NCBI RefSeq assembly: GCF_003369915.1
Contig: NW_022881603.1
Location: 31,741,522-31,805,521 of the forward strand
Length of the DNA stretch: 64,000 nucleotides
Direction of reading: 5' to 3'
Origin: Drosophila miranda
Lineage: Eukaryota > Arthropoda > Insecta > Diptera > Drosophilidae
Position 1 is the stretch's first letter, and each line of letters begins with the position of its first letter. Shown piece after piece: positions 48,461-59,762 of the stretch. A program made the position numbers and the translations under genes. The notes beneath the pieces were generated by a model. The model was not told where the DNA came from and did not search any database. It saw nothing but the letters and a program-made list of their open reading frames with translations.

Positions 48461-48500
48461 TGTAACGTTGTTACATAAATTTTTTGGCGCCCAACGTGGG
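48461..48500 (+). repeat. Second primer-binding site beside a collapsed mini-LTR
   Basis: TGTAACG (48461-48467), which is the first seven bases of the LTR, is followed one base later by TGTTACA (48469-48475), the last seven. Then come AAATTTTT and TGGCGCCCAACGTGGG (48485-48500), matching 16 bases of the real primer site. So the LTR-end plus primer-site block is duplicated 92-93 bases downstream. Confidence 0.75.
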
Positions 48501-49405
48501 CCCCTAGCCAAAGTTATAGTGACAGTAAAAAGTATTGGTAACTTTAGCAACAAAATCAGCTATTGGCTCGTCCCACCTATTGCTCGTTTGTATTCATATG
48601 CTTAATGCTGACTTTAGTTTTCTCTAAACGATCTGGTCATTGCTCCGATACAATTTCAGAATATTGCGGATTCTGCTTGGATCCTAATACTGGTTGTTCC
48701 TCTGAGTTTTAGGGGGAGGTCGTCGAGTCTACGACGAAGGGAAGCTTAAGTGATCATCCGGAATTGAGAAAGTAGTTCCCATGTTGACGCATCCTGTCGG
48801 GCTAGTCAAACTTGTTGTCTGGAATGTGTATATATGCTGCTTGCGTATTCATACCGAACAAGCGAGATTGGTTTAGGTCGCGTCCTCCAAGCTACAGTTA
48901 ATTCAGCGGATATTAGTTTCAATAGATTGAATTGTGAGGTTGATTCGGATTTGGTATTGTTACTCTTTGCGCATAGCATACGGTTGCATACAATTGCAGA
49001 ATATTGCATATTTGGTTTCGGCCGGATATCAGTACTGATTGTCCCTGTACGGGTGATGGAAGCACAGAGATGGCGGTCCCAGATTTGGTCTTCACTCATA
49101 CCCTTACCATTGGCGGGTATTATTCCAGCGGCAGCGGTGGCTGCATATGGTTGTCTGGAACTAGCGCGTATGCTGCTTGCGTATCCTTGCCGAATCATAT
49201 GTGGACACTTAAACCAGTGCACTGATACTAAGACAATGCAAATTAGAAACCATAGCCCAAACAAAATCAATTCTTTTGTCGCTGTTCCAAAGATTCGCCA
49301 TTCCTATCCCTATCTTATTATGTCACCCATTAAATGTCACCCTAGGAAAAATTTGGTAGAATATAGAAAAAAAAAAAAAGAAAATAAAAAAAAAACTTAA
49401 TAAAA
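48501..49405 (+). other. Untranslated leader of the Osvaldo-like element
   Basis: About 900 bases between the primer sites and gag. It has short ORFs with no recognisable domains. It ends in an A-rich tract (49368-49400) just before the gag ATG and presumably contains the packaging signal. Confidence 0.5.
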
Positions 49406-51055
49406 ATGCCGCTGCGACATAGTCCTCAGCAAAACAATCCGCTGAGTTCGGAAAACTTTTGCGGCATTTGTTGCTCCGAAATGTCCAATACTCAGCCGTG
49501 TTTTTGTACTCCGTGCAATCACGTTTTCCATAAAGCATGTCTGGAAGAATGGTTCCCTCATCACGATGATTGTCCGAACTGTAGCCGAGTATGTACGTTA
49601 TCTCAAGCAAAACTAGTTGTTGGCAATTGTTCTCCAAACAAGCCGCAGCCGGAACCAACAGAATTACCCGGTCCCTCGGGAATTACTACTCGAAGTCTTG
49701 CCAAAGCTTTGGAGGTCGTACAGACCCCGGCAAATGGACATTGTCAGCCAGAGACGGGAAAGATATCCGAGGGAAATGGCAAGAATACCCAATTGAGCCA
49801 ACTTCCAACTGTAGGTTCAGTCCCGGGAGAACGAACCAATAGGCCAACTCGTTCCAAAAGAACTCGAGCACCAGCCAAAAAGCAGGTCCCGAAGTTCCCG
49901 CCAGGTCGATCTTCCGGACCGGAAGTAGTGTGTTGGTCGGGATTGGATGCTAGCCGTAGCTCCAATCAGACTGAAGCTCCGTCAGCTAATGTCGCCACTC
50001 ACTCTAGCCCTTGGGAAGCACCCAACGCACGGACAGCCCCTCTAAGCCAGGGGTTGGACTTGGATGTCCTCCAACAGATAATTGAGCGCACTGTGGCCAG
50101 AGCCATATCCACTTTGCAGATTCAGCCGCCAGCGAGTCCGCAGGAAGGGTATGCGAGGCCAAATATCCCAACACCAGTTTCATGTATAAACAGCATGACT
50201 AGCCTGCGAACGGCCAAGACGGCCAACATTATGCAAAAGTGGAATGTTCCTTTTGATGGTTCTACCGAAGGTTTAGGGGTAGAAGAATTCATTTACCGAG
50301 TCAAAACATTAACCGATGAAACCTTGGATAGCGATTTTCTCGGCCTTTGCAAACATTTGCACATCTTGCTGGTTGGCAAAGCGCGCGATTGGTATTGGAG
50401 ATACCACAAGCAGGTAGATCGCATCGTTTGGACAGAATTTTGTGCAGCTCTTAGACAACAATATAAAGACTATCGTTCGGAGTTTATGAGCAAGGAATCG
50501 ATTCGAGCTCGAAAGCAACACGTCGGAGAACCCTTCGTCGCTTTTCACGACGCCGTGGCTGGTCTTATAGATAAATTTGGCATTAAAATGGCGGAAGAGG
50601 AATTAATAGAAATATTAAAAGCAAATTTGCTTCCCGAAACCCGTCACAAAATCTTATATCAGTCCATTAGCTCAGTTGGTCAATTGAGAAGATTAGTACA
50701 GATGCATGAAAATCTAGTGCAGGAGTTACAGAAATCTGACAAGTCTCGGCCACCGGTCGGCCGTCGTTCGATACATAGTCTGGAGGAATCGCGCCCTGAA
50801 AGCGATCAAGAAGAGTATGAGGATATCAGCGTAGAGGCCATTCAAAGTTCGACGGCTAAGCGTTCTTGTTGGAATTGTGAGGAGCTTGGACATGTGTGGG
50901 AAAATTGTATGGCAGATAGGCGGATATTTTGTTACGGCTGTGGAGCTCCGAATGTCTATAAGCCGCAGTGCCAAACATGCATTCGTAGAGCTTCGGAAAA
51001 CCGTCAGAAGGGTGCATCCAACAACAGCCGGATGCCCCCAAAAAACCACCATTAA
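49406..51055 (+). CDS. Gag of Osvaldo-like element with N-terminal RING-H2 finger
   Basis: An intact 549-residue frame from ATG 49406. Residues 19-59 form a complete RING-H2 pattern: C19, C22, C37, H39, H42, C45, C56, C59 (C-x2-C-x14-C-x-H-x2-H-x2-C-x10-C-x2-C). A Pro/Ser/Thr-rich low-complexity stretch follows (about 75-240). A retrotransposon Gag capsid-like domain comes next (about 270-450; WNVPFDGSTEGLGVEEFIYR, then KARDWYWRYH), then a CCHC knuckle CWNCEELGHVWENC and a second Cys-rich cluster. Gag normally forms the particle. RING-H2 domains usually bind E2 enzymes in ubiquitin ligases, so a ligase activity is possible but only inferred. The frame is open although pol is broken, and the end overlaps pol. 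Confidence 0.88.
   Translation: MPLRHSPQQNNPLSSENFCGICCSEMSNTQPCFCTPCNHVFHKACLEEWFPHHDDCPNCSRVCTLSQAKLVVGNCSPNKPQPEPTELPGPSGITTRSLAKALEVVQTPANGHCQPETGKISEGNGKNTQLSQLPTVGSVPGERTNRPTRSKRTRAPAKKQVPKFPPGRSSGPEVVCWSGLDASRSSNQTEAPSANVATHSSPWEAPNARTAPLSQGLDLDVLQQIIERTVARAISTLQIQPPASPQEGYARPNIPTPVSCINSMTSLRTAKTANIMQKWNVPFDGSTEGLGVEEFIYRVKTLTDETLDSDFLGLCKHLHILLVGKARDWYWRYHKQVDRIVWTEFCAALRQQYKDYRSEFMSKESIRARKQHVGEPFVAFHDAVAGLIDKFGIKMAEEELIEILKANLLPETRHKILYQSISSVGQLRRLVQMHENLVQELQKSDKSRPPVGRRSIHSLEESRPESDQEEYEDISVEAIQSSTAKRSCWNCEELGHVWENCMADRRIFCYGCGAPNVYKPQCQTCIRRASENRQKGASNNSRMPPKNHH
51040..51046 (+). promoter_or_regulatory. -1 ribosomal frameshift heptamer A AAA AAC at the gag-pol overlap
   Basis: In the gag frame the codons are CCA AAA AAC CAC CAT TAA, giving the canonical X XXY YYZ heptamer A AAA AAC nine bases before the stop triplet at 51053-51055. 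Slipping by -1 leads directly into the pol frame (PPLILPVDLERDK). The same heptamer is used at the MMTV gag-pro junction. A downstream pseudoknot was not assessed. Confidence 0.8.
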
Positions 51056-54000
51056 TCTTGCCCGTTGACTTAGAGCGAGACAAGAAGAGTTTGGCTTCTT
51101 GTTGTGAGAAAAGAAAGGAAACGAATACGATCGTAAAGAGAAGTTGTCGGTTTTTACCCTATCCCGAACGGATTCATAAATATTTAGAGGTTCGAAACAG
51201 AATTTTTAATGAAAAACCACATGAAGCCCCAAAACGAATCCAGCGTTTAAGAAAATATTATGATAAGGTCAAAAATAACCGTAGACTGTTAGTTTCCGCT
51301 ATTATTAATAGTCCCAAGGATATGCGCAGTTATGCCGAAGTATCCTTTCTGGGTCGAACAGAACAGGGGCTGTTAGACACCGGCGCAAGTATCAGCTGTA
51401 TAGGTGCTGAAGTAGCTCAGACTGATTTTTCATCCTTTTCTGAATATAAAGTAATAAAAGCCACTGCAAAAACTGCAGATGGCCAAAGTCAACAGATACT
51501 GGGGGTATTAAATGTCATCAGGCGTTATCGAACTATCGAGAAACCCATGAGGTTTTATATAAAATTCCATCCCTGACACAAAATCTAATCCTAGGTCACG
51601 ATTTTTGGAGATCCTTTTCGCTGGCCCCAGACATCATTGCAGCTGTCGAGATAAGTTCGAAAGACGATGAGGCAGCCGAACCAGATCCCTTACGGTATCC
51701 TTTAACTAGGCAGCAAAACCAACAACTCGAGGTAGTTAAACAGTTATTTCCCAACGCGACGGAGGGACTAGGGCGTACGGCCTTGCTTAAGCATCATATC
51801 GATGTAGGTCAGGCCGCCCCCGTAAAACAACGCTTTTACCCGGTTAGCCCAGCGGTGGAAAAGTTGCTTTATGCTGAGGTAGATCGCATGCTCCAACTAG
51901 GCGTTATCGAACCGTCATCCAGTGCTTGGAGTTCGCCAATGCGACTGGTTCTCAAGCCCAACAAAGTCCGTCTGTGTCTCGATGCTCGAAGACTGAATGA
52001 AGTCACCCGTAAGGATGCCTACCCATTACCAAGTATCGATGGTATTTTTGCCCGGTTGCCCAAGGCAAATATCATAACCAAGCTGGACCTAAAAGATGCA
52101 TATTGGCAGATCGAACTCTCTGAGGATTCCAAGTCACTAACTGCTTTTACGGTCCCGGGAAGGCCTTTATATCAGTTTAAGGTTATGCCTTTTGGCCTGT
52201 GTAACGCTCCATCCACTATGTGTCGTTTGATGGATGAGATCATTCCCCCGGATTTGCGTTACTGCGTCTTTGGATACTTGGACGATCTCTGCATCGTATC
52301 AGCAGATTTCTCTTCCCATCTAGCCGTGCTGGTACGACTTGCTGAACAGTTCAGAAAAGCCAACCTGACTCTGAATATTAAGAAGAGTCAGTTCTGTGTC
52401 ACCAGCGTAAATTATCTTGGATACGTCATCAGTAATGGAGGTATTTGCACTGATCCCTCCAAAGTAGCTTGTATAGTGAACTGGCCACCGCCAAGGAATC
52501 TAAAACAGGTTCGCGGGTTTCTTGGGGTCTGTGGCTGGTACCGGAGATTCATCCAGAATTTCTCTGAGCTATCCTGTCCTATCACCGAGCTTCTTTCCAA
52601 CAAAAAGAAATTTATTTGGACCCCGGAAGCACAAGTCGCAATGGACTCTTTAAAAACCGTGTTGACTTCTGCTCCAGTGCTTGAAAACCCAGACTTCGAA
52701 CAGAAATTTTTCCTCCACTGTGATGCTAGTGATTTTGGTATAGGAGCCGTGCTCGTGCAATTGGTGGATCTGCAGGAAAAGCCAATAGCGTTTATGTCGA
52801 AAAAACTAAGTCGTGCGCAACGTAACTATAGCGTTACGGAGCGCGAGTGCTTGGCCGTAATTCTGGCCATCGAAAAGTTCCGTTGCTATCTGGAACTGCA
52901 GGAATTCGAAGTGGTTACTGATCATTCCAGTTTGTTGTGGCTAATGCGCCAGCAAAACGTGTCGGGGAGGTTAGCTCGATGGATTTTTAGATTGCAGCAA
53001 TTTAAATTCTCGATATCGCACCGAAAAGGAAAAGATCACATTGTCCCCGATGCTCTTTCCCGATTACATGAACCTGAAGTATCCGCAGTAGTGATGAGTC
53101 CTGTGATAGATCTCGAATCCGATGCCTTTCAGGATGAGAGCTACCAACAGTTAAAAGAACAGTATCAGAAAAATTCCTCTTAACTGCCCGATCTGAAGAT
53201 TATCGACCAATTTCTGTACATTCGAACCGAACACGCAGATGGAAAGGCGGAGCAAGACAGTCGAACTTGGAAGTTATGGGTTCCCGAGCGATTGAAGACC
53301 GACGTTCTTAAACAAGCTCATGACAATCCTACTTCAGCGCATGCCGGCATGCAAAAGACCATAGAAAAAGTTCGAAGAAGTCTGTTTTGGCCCGGCTTAG
53401 CTAAAGATGTTCGAGAGTATATTCGTAGTTGTGAGGTGTGCAAAGCATGCAAAGCTCCTAATTATACTCTGCGGCCACCCATGGGAAACCACATACCAAC
53501 TTGTCGACCATTTCAACGATTATACATAGATCTGCTTGGACCTTATCCACGCAGCAAAAATGGACATGTTGGTTTGCTAATTGTCTTAGATCACTTCAGT
53601 AAATACCATTGGCTACACCCCCTGAAGAAATTTACTTCCGTAGTAATCCAAGAATTTCTGCTAAAGCATATCTTTCATGCATATGGGGTGCCTGAAACTA
53701 TTGTTAGCGACAATGGAAAACAATTCAAAGCTACAGAATTCAACGCATTCTTGACACAGCTGGGAATTAAACATATGTACACGGCACTATACTCTCCCCA
53801 AAGTAATGCGGCGGAACGAGTAAATCGTTCATTGTTAGCTGCCGTGCGAGCATATCTTCAGCAGGATCAGACATACTTGGATCAGTATCTCTCAAGTATA
53901 TCTTGTTCGCTGCGATCGTCACTACATCAGTCCTTAGGTTGTTCACCATATCGAGCCCTGTTTGGCTTAGATATGCTCACTCATGGGACGGATTATAAGC

Positions 54001-54344
54001 TTCTGAAGGATTTAGACTTGCTGGAAGAACCCGTTGTCCCGGTAGCTAGGTCAGACAATTTAGCTCTAATTCGAAAAGATATACAGGGCAATATTAAGAA
54101 AGCGTATGAGCGCAACGTTGCTCAATACAATTTACGAGCCAAGCCTGTGTCGTTCCGAGAAGGTCAGGAAGTATTTCACCGAAATTTTTCCTTGAGCAAA
54201 TTCACGCAAAATTTTAATGCCAAATTGGCTCCTAAATTTCTGAAATGTCGCGTGCGGAAAAAACTGGGTAATTGTTTCTACCTCCTGGAAAATCTGCAGG
54301 GCCGAGAAATAGGAACCTTTCATGCGAAAGACATTCGATCCTGA
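51046..54344 (+). pseudogene. Pol (protease, RT, RNase H, integrase) of Osvaldo-like element, one frameshift and one stop
   Basis: After the frameshift site the frame carries an aspartic protease (LLDTGASISC, near 51370). It shifts near 51555-51565 (FYIKFHP then stop at 51574-51576, versus SLTQNLILGHDFW in the continuing frame). RT follows with VMPFGLCNAP and FGYLDDLCIV (YLDD about 52275-52286), then RNase H (HCDASDFGIGAVL near 52718). TAA at 53181-53183 interrupts before the integrase. The integrase has an HHCC finger (SCEVCKACK near 53430), D near 53530, D near 53710 (SDNGKQF) and E near 53814 (NAAERVNRS), and ends at 54344. Only two lesions are present, in keeping with a young copy. Confidence 0.88.
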
Positions 54345-54387
54345 TTCCCGCTAATATTCCGTCTAACGGTGGCATATTATCGGGTGG

Positions 54388-56844
54388 TGTAACGGTTGCG
54401 GTTGGACAATACCGATGCAAAATAGGTTATCGCTATGGTGCTCGGATATCGCATGCAATAACCTTGGGCCAATTATCGCTGCAGGGCATAGTATAGTTGG
54501 GGTGGGTGCAAGCAAGCTCGAGGTAGGGAACAGCTGAGCTGAGCTGCCGTAAGTGCTGTGCAGCGCATCGCAACTGAGCTTTCAAAGCCGAGCTTTAAGA
54601 TCGGTAAGCTCTTATTTAAGCAGTGCAAAAGCACCAGAACGTTCTCTTTCGAAAATTTGAATCTGTGCAGCCGGTGGCTATCTCCGCGTCGGTAGCAAAT
54701 ATATAACTAAATCGACCACTTGTAAGCCCAAAAGAAAAGAAAAGTAACCCAAATAAGTGCCACAAAGACAAACCGAAAAGAAATAAAACGGAACGGGGAA
54801 AATCCCACACGGTGGGCGCGCCGCAAAAATCGGTCGAAAATTAATAATCGTGCGCCGAGAAAACTGGCAAGAAACTACCCTGGCGAAAAGTGCATATTTG
54901 CCTCGCCTCGCCAGCAAGTGTTGTTCTTGTTGCAAACCCGTGCGTCCCGCAGCTCTGCCAGGAGAACCCAACGCTCGTGTCTCCGTGGAAAAGTCCGAAA
55001 AACTGGTATGTTACAGTGCCCTGTAGGGAAAAGTTAGATTTTTTTCTTAGCCCTCGTGGTTTTGGTTCTGTTTCGCCCATAGGGCCCTGGCCCCGAGCGG
55101 TAGCCACCCGGCTCTCCCCAAAGTTCTGCCCCACCCACACCAAACTCCCACCCTTGACGGGAGTACTCTTCGGAGTCGACCTTGGTGTGGGGCGGAGATT
55201 TTTTGTCCCTTTTGGAGTCGTTGAAGCATCCACCTGCCCGGCGACATAACCTCCACCGGCCATCACCCTGGCGCCATATCTAACGTACGCGCATAGAGGG
55301 CATAGAGGGCATAGAGATCACCCCCCCCTATGCGCCGCTAACTCGCTGTCTGCGACGGCCTAGAAGACGCCGCCACGGATCCGGACCCAGATTTCGTAGC
55401 ATAGTGTAGTTTTAATTGTAATTTTTTTTGGTTCCTTCTGAGCACTTATATGACTATGTAACTTTCCTTAACTCTGCGTCACAGTCCTACCTCGATAGGC
55501 GGGAATGTGAAAGTTCTCAAAGCGGAATTTATTTTTTCGGGTTGGGGACCGAAAAACTTAATCATAAAGTAACAGACTACAAAAAACAAAAAAAAAAACA
55601 AAAACAAAAAACCTTTTTCATACCCCCCTATTTACCAATCCCCCTCCGCCCTGGGCACACATTAACATGGTTTCCACAGCTCCACAACGAAAGGCGCCTT
55701 TCAGCGAGGGACCACTGTATTAAAGCCGTAAGTGACCCAATTTCAATTTTCTCCTTTGCGCCTGTCTTTGTCAAAACCTAAAACGCATGAGCAGCGTCCA
55801 GCCGCTGCTGATAAGAGAGCGCAACGCTTGCGTTCCACACGCTCGAAGCTTTTCGGTCTCTTCGGTGCCATTCTGCTAAGCTTGCCTTGCTCGCATTCCC
55901 TGCATTCTTTTAATGCATGGAAACGTAGCCAAGCTATACACTAACCAACATAGAAAAAAACATCTCCTCAACCCAGAAAAAAAAAATAAAATAAATTTAT
56001 AATGTTTAATTAAATTTCGTTTTGGCTCACCATTGCTGATCGCTGGTATGACCCCCGCTGCTGTTGAAAATTTTTTTTGATTTTTATTTTTTTTCCTTTA
56101 TACATACCTAGTTTACTTATTTCGAATATCCTATATTATATTCCTATCTTTTCTATTTATACTCCACCGTTTATATATACCTATATCTATAAAATTTTTT
56201 TTTCTCCTTAGGGATTAAGCCTCCTATTTTTTTTTCATTTCACTCAAATTTTTCTTAGTTGCCTGCTGATTGTAGTTTAATACTTGTGTTATTTTTGGAA
56301 GTGAAACTTGGTTTGCTAGGTTTTGATTGAAGCAACATGTTTATGATGAAGTACAACGAAATATATTGAATGTTATTAGCAATGAACATGGAGTAGACTT
56401 ATAATTTCCAAGGGACAGGGTGACGTAATGGGGTAGGGTAAGAATTTTAGGGATTTCCAGAACCTTCGCACCACTGGAAATCATGGAAGGGTGGGTATAG
56501 AATCGTGTGGGTCGACTTCCATCGCAAGACCTCACGCCCGCGAGAGTTTGGAACACGCCGACGAAAGCCACTAGTACTTTTCGGGTAAGCCCTATGATTG
56601 TGCCATTTAATGTCCGTTATGCTCGGAATAGGCATAGTGTTGTTTTCGGAGTTCGCTCCCGGTAGAGTCACGGGATTCTAAAAAATTTAAAGTTTATGAA
56701 GTAGGAGTCGAGACGCGGTCAAACGAACCCCCCCAAGTTACCGAATGAGCACGGAACCAAAGAATCCCCCCCCGGCCGTGACCTCGACATCCCCTCCAAT
56801 CCATCCCCTACTCACGGATAGAAATATATCGTGGAAATGTTACA
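54388..56844 (+). repeat. 3' LTR of Osvaldo-like element
   Basis: It begins TGTAACGGTT and ends AATGTTACA, followed by ATCC. Differences from the 5' LTR by eye: two substitutions near 54575-54584, and one each near 54720, 54825 and 56699, plus C-run length changes near 55625, 56730 and 56770. Confidence 0.93.
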
Positions 56845-59760
56845 ATCCCTCCAAACAGCGACAGTCGTAGCCCTTGCCTCTGGTCTGGCACACCTGGGAG
56901 CAGGTGTCCCAGTGGTCGCAGGCATGCTGCATGTTGCACCGCTTGCCGTTCGGCTGCATGAACAGATGATCGGGGCACGAGGAGATGTAGGTGCCTGGTA
57001 AAGCCACACAGTCGATCGGGATGCTCACAGATCACCGTTTCGTTCATGTCGAACTTTGTGGCGGTTATCACTGTGCAGTTGGTCTCGTCCGTCTTGTCGT
57101 AGCAATGCGGTATCCCATCGCAGCGCAGGAAGTCGGGTATGCACTCGAACGGATCCTGGCAGGCAAACTCAAAGGCTGCGCACTCGCCGAGCTCCTTCCA
57201 GCCGCTCACCGGATGGTTGTCGCTCTTGGCCGTCTGATTGCAGTTGGCCTCGTCGCTGAAGTCCTCGCAGTCATGGATGCCATCGCACATGTGCATCTCC
57301 CCATAGCAGCCGATGGGGCGGCAATACTTTTCGCCATGTCCGCACTCCTGATCGCAGCCAAATTCATCAATGTTGTTCCTACGGAAGGGATGATAATGAG
57401 CAATGGGCACCCGAAGGCATCGCATCGAAAACTCACCCACAATTGTCGATGCCATCGCAGACGTCGGTGAACTGACGGCACCGCCCATTGCCGCAGTCGA
57501 ATTCCGGGCACTTGCTGCCAAAGAAAATCTCGGAGGACTCGTCCGAGTTGTCGGTGGGCCCTCAGTCGACGACGCCGTCGTTGACCCACGTCATCTGGAT
57601 GCAGCGGCCGGTCTTGGCGCAGGTGAACTCGTTGCTGTTGCAGGTGATGTGCTCGCAGTTCGCCTGGTCCGATCCGTCCGAGCAGTAGGCAATGGAGCTG
57701 CAGAGCAGCGAGCGCTGAGAGCAGCACCCGTTGCACACAAAATGATGATCCTTGTCACAGTTCTGGGGATTGCAGAACTGCTCTCGTCGCTGCCATCGCT
57801 GCAGTCGTCGAAGCCGTCGCACAGATCCTTGTTGTCGATGCAGTCACCCGATTGCCGGCACTGGAAGGTCGACGAGCAGTTGCGACGCACCGTGGCGGCC
57901 ACCGTTGCAGGCGCCAGCTGCGGTATGCAGTGGGTGCCGGTTCCGTTCAGCGTGAAGCCGTCCGGACAGCGGCATATCGCTCCCTTGGGCGTATTCAGGT
58001 ACATCCCCGGACACTTGGACTGCGAGCATGCGCTGGGTGTCTGGGGCATCGGCTGCGTGGCCACATCAAAGATCCGCAGATCGGCCGACCGCCCGCTGCT
58101 CTGCAGATGAACCGTGCTCGTCTGATTGCCGTGGTGGACATGGAAGATGCTCGATTTCTTGGTGCCCACCCAGTAGATCATCGCATTGTGCTGCACCATC
58201 GAGTACGGATGGAATTGGTCCGACTTTAGGAGCACTTCCCGTCCCGTGCCATCCAGTCGCATCCGCTCAATAGAGCCACACAGCGAGTCGCACCAATAGA
58301 TCCTCTTCGCCCACCTGTCCACATCGAGACTGCGTGGCCAGTGCATCGGCATCTCCGTGGTGCCCTTGGCCAGCAGCTCCTTGTGCGTGCCAACCATCCA
58401 GGCACTGTAGATGCCCGCCAAACAGGTCTGAATGGACCACTGCGTCCAGTAGAGCAGTCCCGTGGTGGGATCCAAATCAATCGACCTGCAAAACACAACC
58501 AAACAACCAAGAAAATCGAACATCGTGTGAGAGCTCTACTCACATGGCATCGCATTCGGTGGCGAATGTCAGCACTTGGCTCATGTTCCGCAGCGGCGCC
58601 ACGTGCAGCTTCAGGTTGGTGGCCCAATACAAATGATCGTTGATCCAGTCGTAGGCCATGGAATGTAATCGCTCGAGGCCATGGGCCAGCGGTCGGGAGA
58701 CGCTGCCGTTCAACGACTGGCACTTGATGCTGAAGCTGGGCTCCTCCAGGACCCCCAGATCGAGGTCATCGTGCACCACATAGAACACCGACTTTGCCCG
58801 GACATTCACGTCGATGGTCTGGCCAATGGACGCATTATAGATGGGCACCATCACATCGGGCAGCTCGCCGAGCTGCTCCAGCTGCTGGACCTGCTCGGTG
58901 CCCAGGGGCACGCCGGCGATGCGACTCAATCGCTTGTCGCTGTACACCAGAAACTTGTCCTGGGCGGCCAGCAGGCACGTCGTCTGATTGTGCAATTTAT
59001 AGCCGGCCGTGCACAGGCACCGGGCGCTGGCGAATCTCCGCGTCCACAGCGGCACACAGATCTGATTACAGTCGCCATTGTTCTCGCGACACGGATGCGC
59101 CACCTCGGGCTGCTTCTGGCGATGGGAAATTCGAAAATTCGTCGCTCGCGTTACGTTCCTCCGCAGCAGGTGGGTCTTGTGGGTGAATCTGTCCAGCGCA
59201 ACGATGACATTTCCCGTCCAGGGCGACAAATAAATTGTGTTCTCAAACACCTCGATGGCCTGCAGGCTCCGCAGCAGCACAGGGGACTGCAGTTGGGAAG
59301 GGCATTGGGTCGTTAGTGGAAGGGTAAACATCGATTGTCAATCAATTCAAGCATTACGTCGGGAAACTTCTTGAGGGTCCAACGCCGCTGTCCCTCGTAG
59401 TCGACGCGCTCGATCACATCCTCGTAGACATCCACCCAATAGACATGCTCATTGGCCAGATCCAGGGTCACGGTGTTCGGGTGGTAGATGTGCGTGGAGA
59501 CCAGAGCAGTGCGATTGCTGCCGTCGAGAAGGGAGCGCGACTGGACTGCCGCAGGCCGTCGGCGCTGCTCTGCAGGGCGCAGATTGTCCGGTTGCGATGC
59601 CACACCTCGAAGGCATGCGCCTGGGGCAATGCCAGCACCGAAAGAAGTCCTCCAGCGGCAGCTTTTTCCGCACTGGCATTCGACTGGAGCTCCTGCAGGG
59701 ATATGTGCAGTACGGATCCGTTCGAGAAGAGCGTCAAAGTGGCTGGCTCCGATGAGGGTA
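56845..59760 (-). pseudogene. LRP1: LRP1 block upstream of the insertion: LDLa, EGF and YWTD exons
   Basis: Exons 56845-57378 (continuing the exon cut at 45927), 57437-58485, 58544-59286 and 59358-59760. The order from 5' is a YWTD propeller ([43 protein letters not shown]), EGF-like spacers, then LDLa modules. Lesions: a shift near 59535 after GLRQS; a shift near 57780 within DGSDESS; TGA at 57562-57564 where [11 protein letters not shown] continues; and a shift near 57003 after HPDRLC. The frame is interrupted at least four times. Confidence 0.87.
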
Positions 59761-59762
59761 CT

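Larger units (their letters stand above)
45928..56844 (+). mobile_element. Osvaldo-like Ty3/gypsy LTR retrotransposon inserted in LRP1
   Basis: It has 2456/2457-bp LTRs with TGTAAC/GTTACA ends, a 4-bp ATCC duplication, and a primer-binding site TGGCGCCCAACGTGGGGC that would pair with the tRNA-Lys 3' end. Gag-pol follows in the order PR-RT-RH-IN, with no env. Long LTRs and a tRNA-Lys primer site recall the Osvaldo/Ulysses group. By eye the LTRs differ at five substitutions and three C-run lengths, about 0.2%, so insertion is recent. It lies on the plus strand, antisense to LRP1. Gag is intact; pol has one frameshift and one stop. The tract before the 3' LTR (CGGGTGG) is only weakly polypurine. 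Confidence 0.93.

Noticed and set aside
35940..59540. All LRP1 frameshifts being sequencing or assembly errors
   Set aside because: Some lie at short homopolymers and could be errors, but three nonsense substitutions, a retrotransposon with target duplication and a tandem duplication cannot be explained that way.
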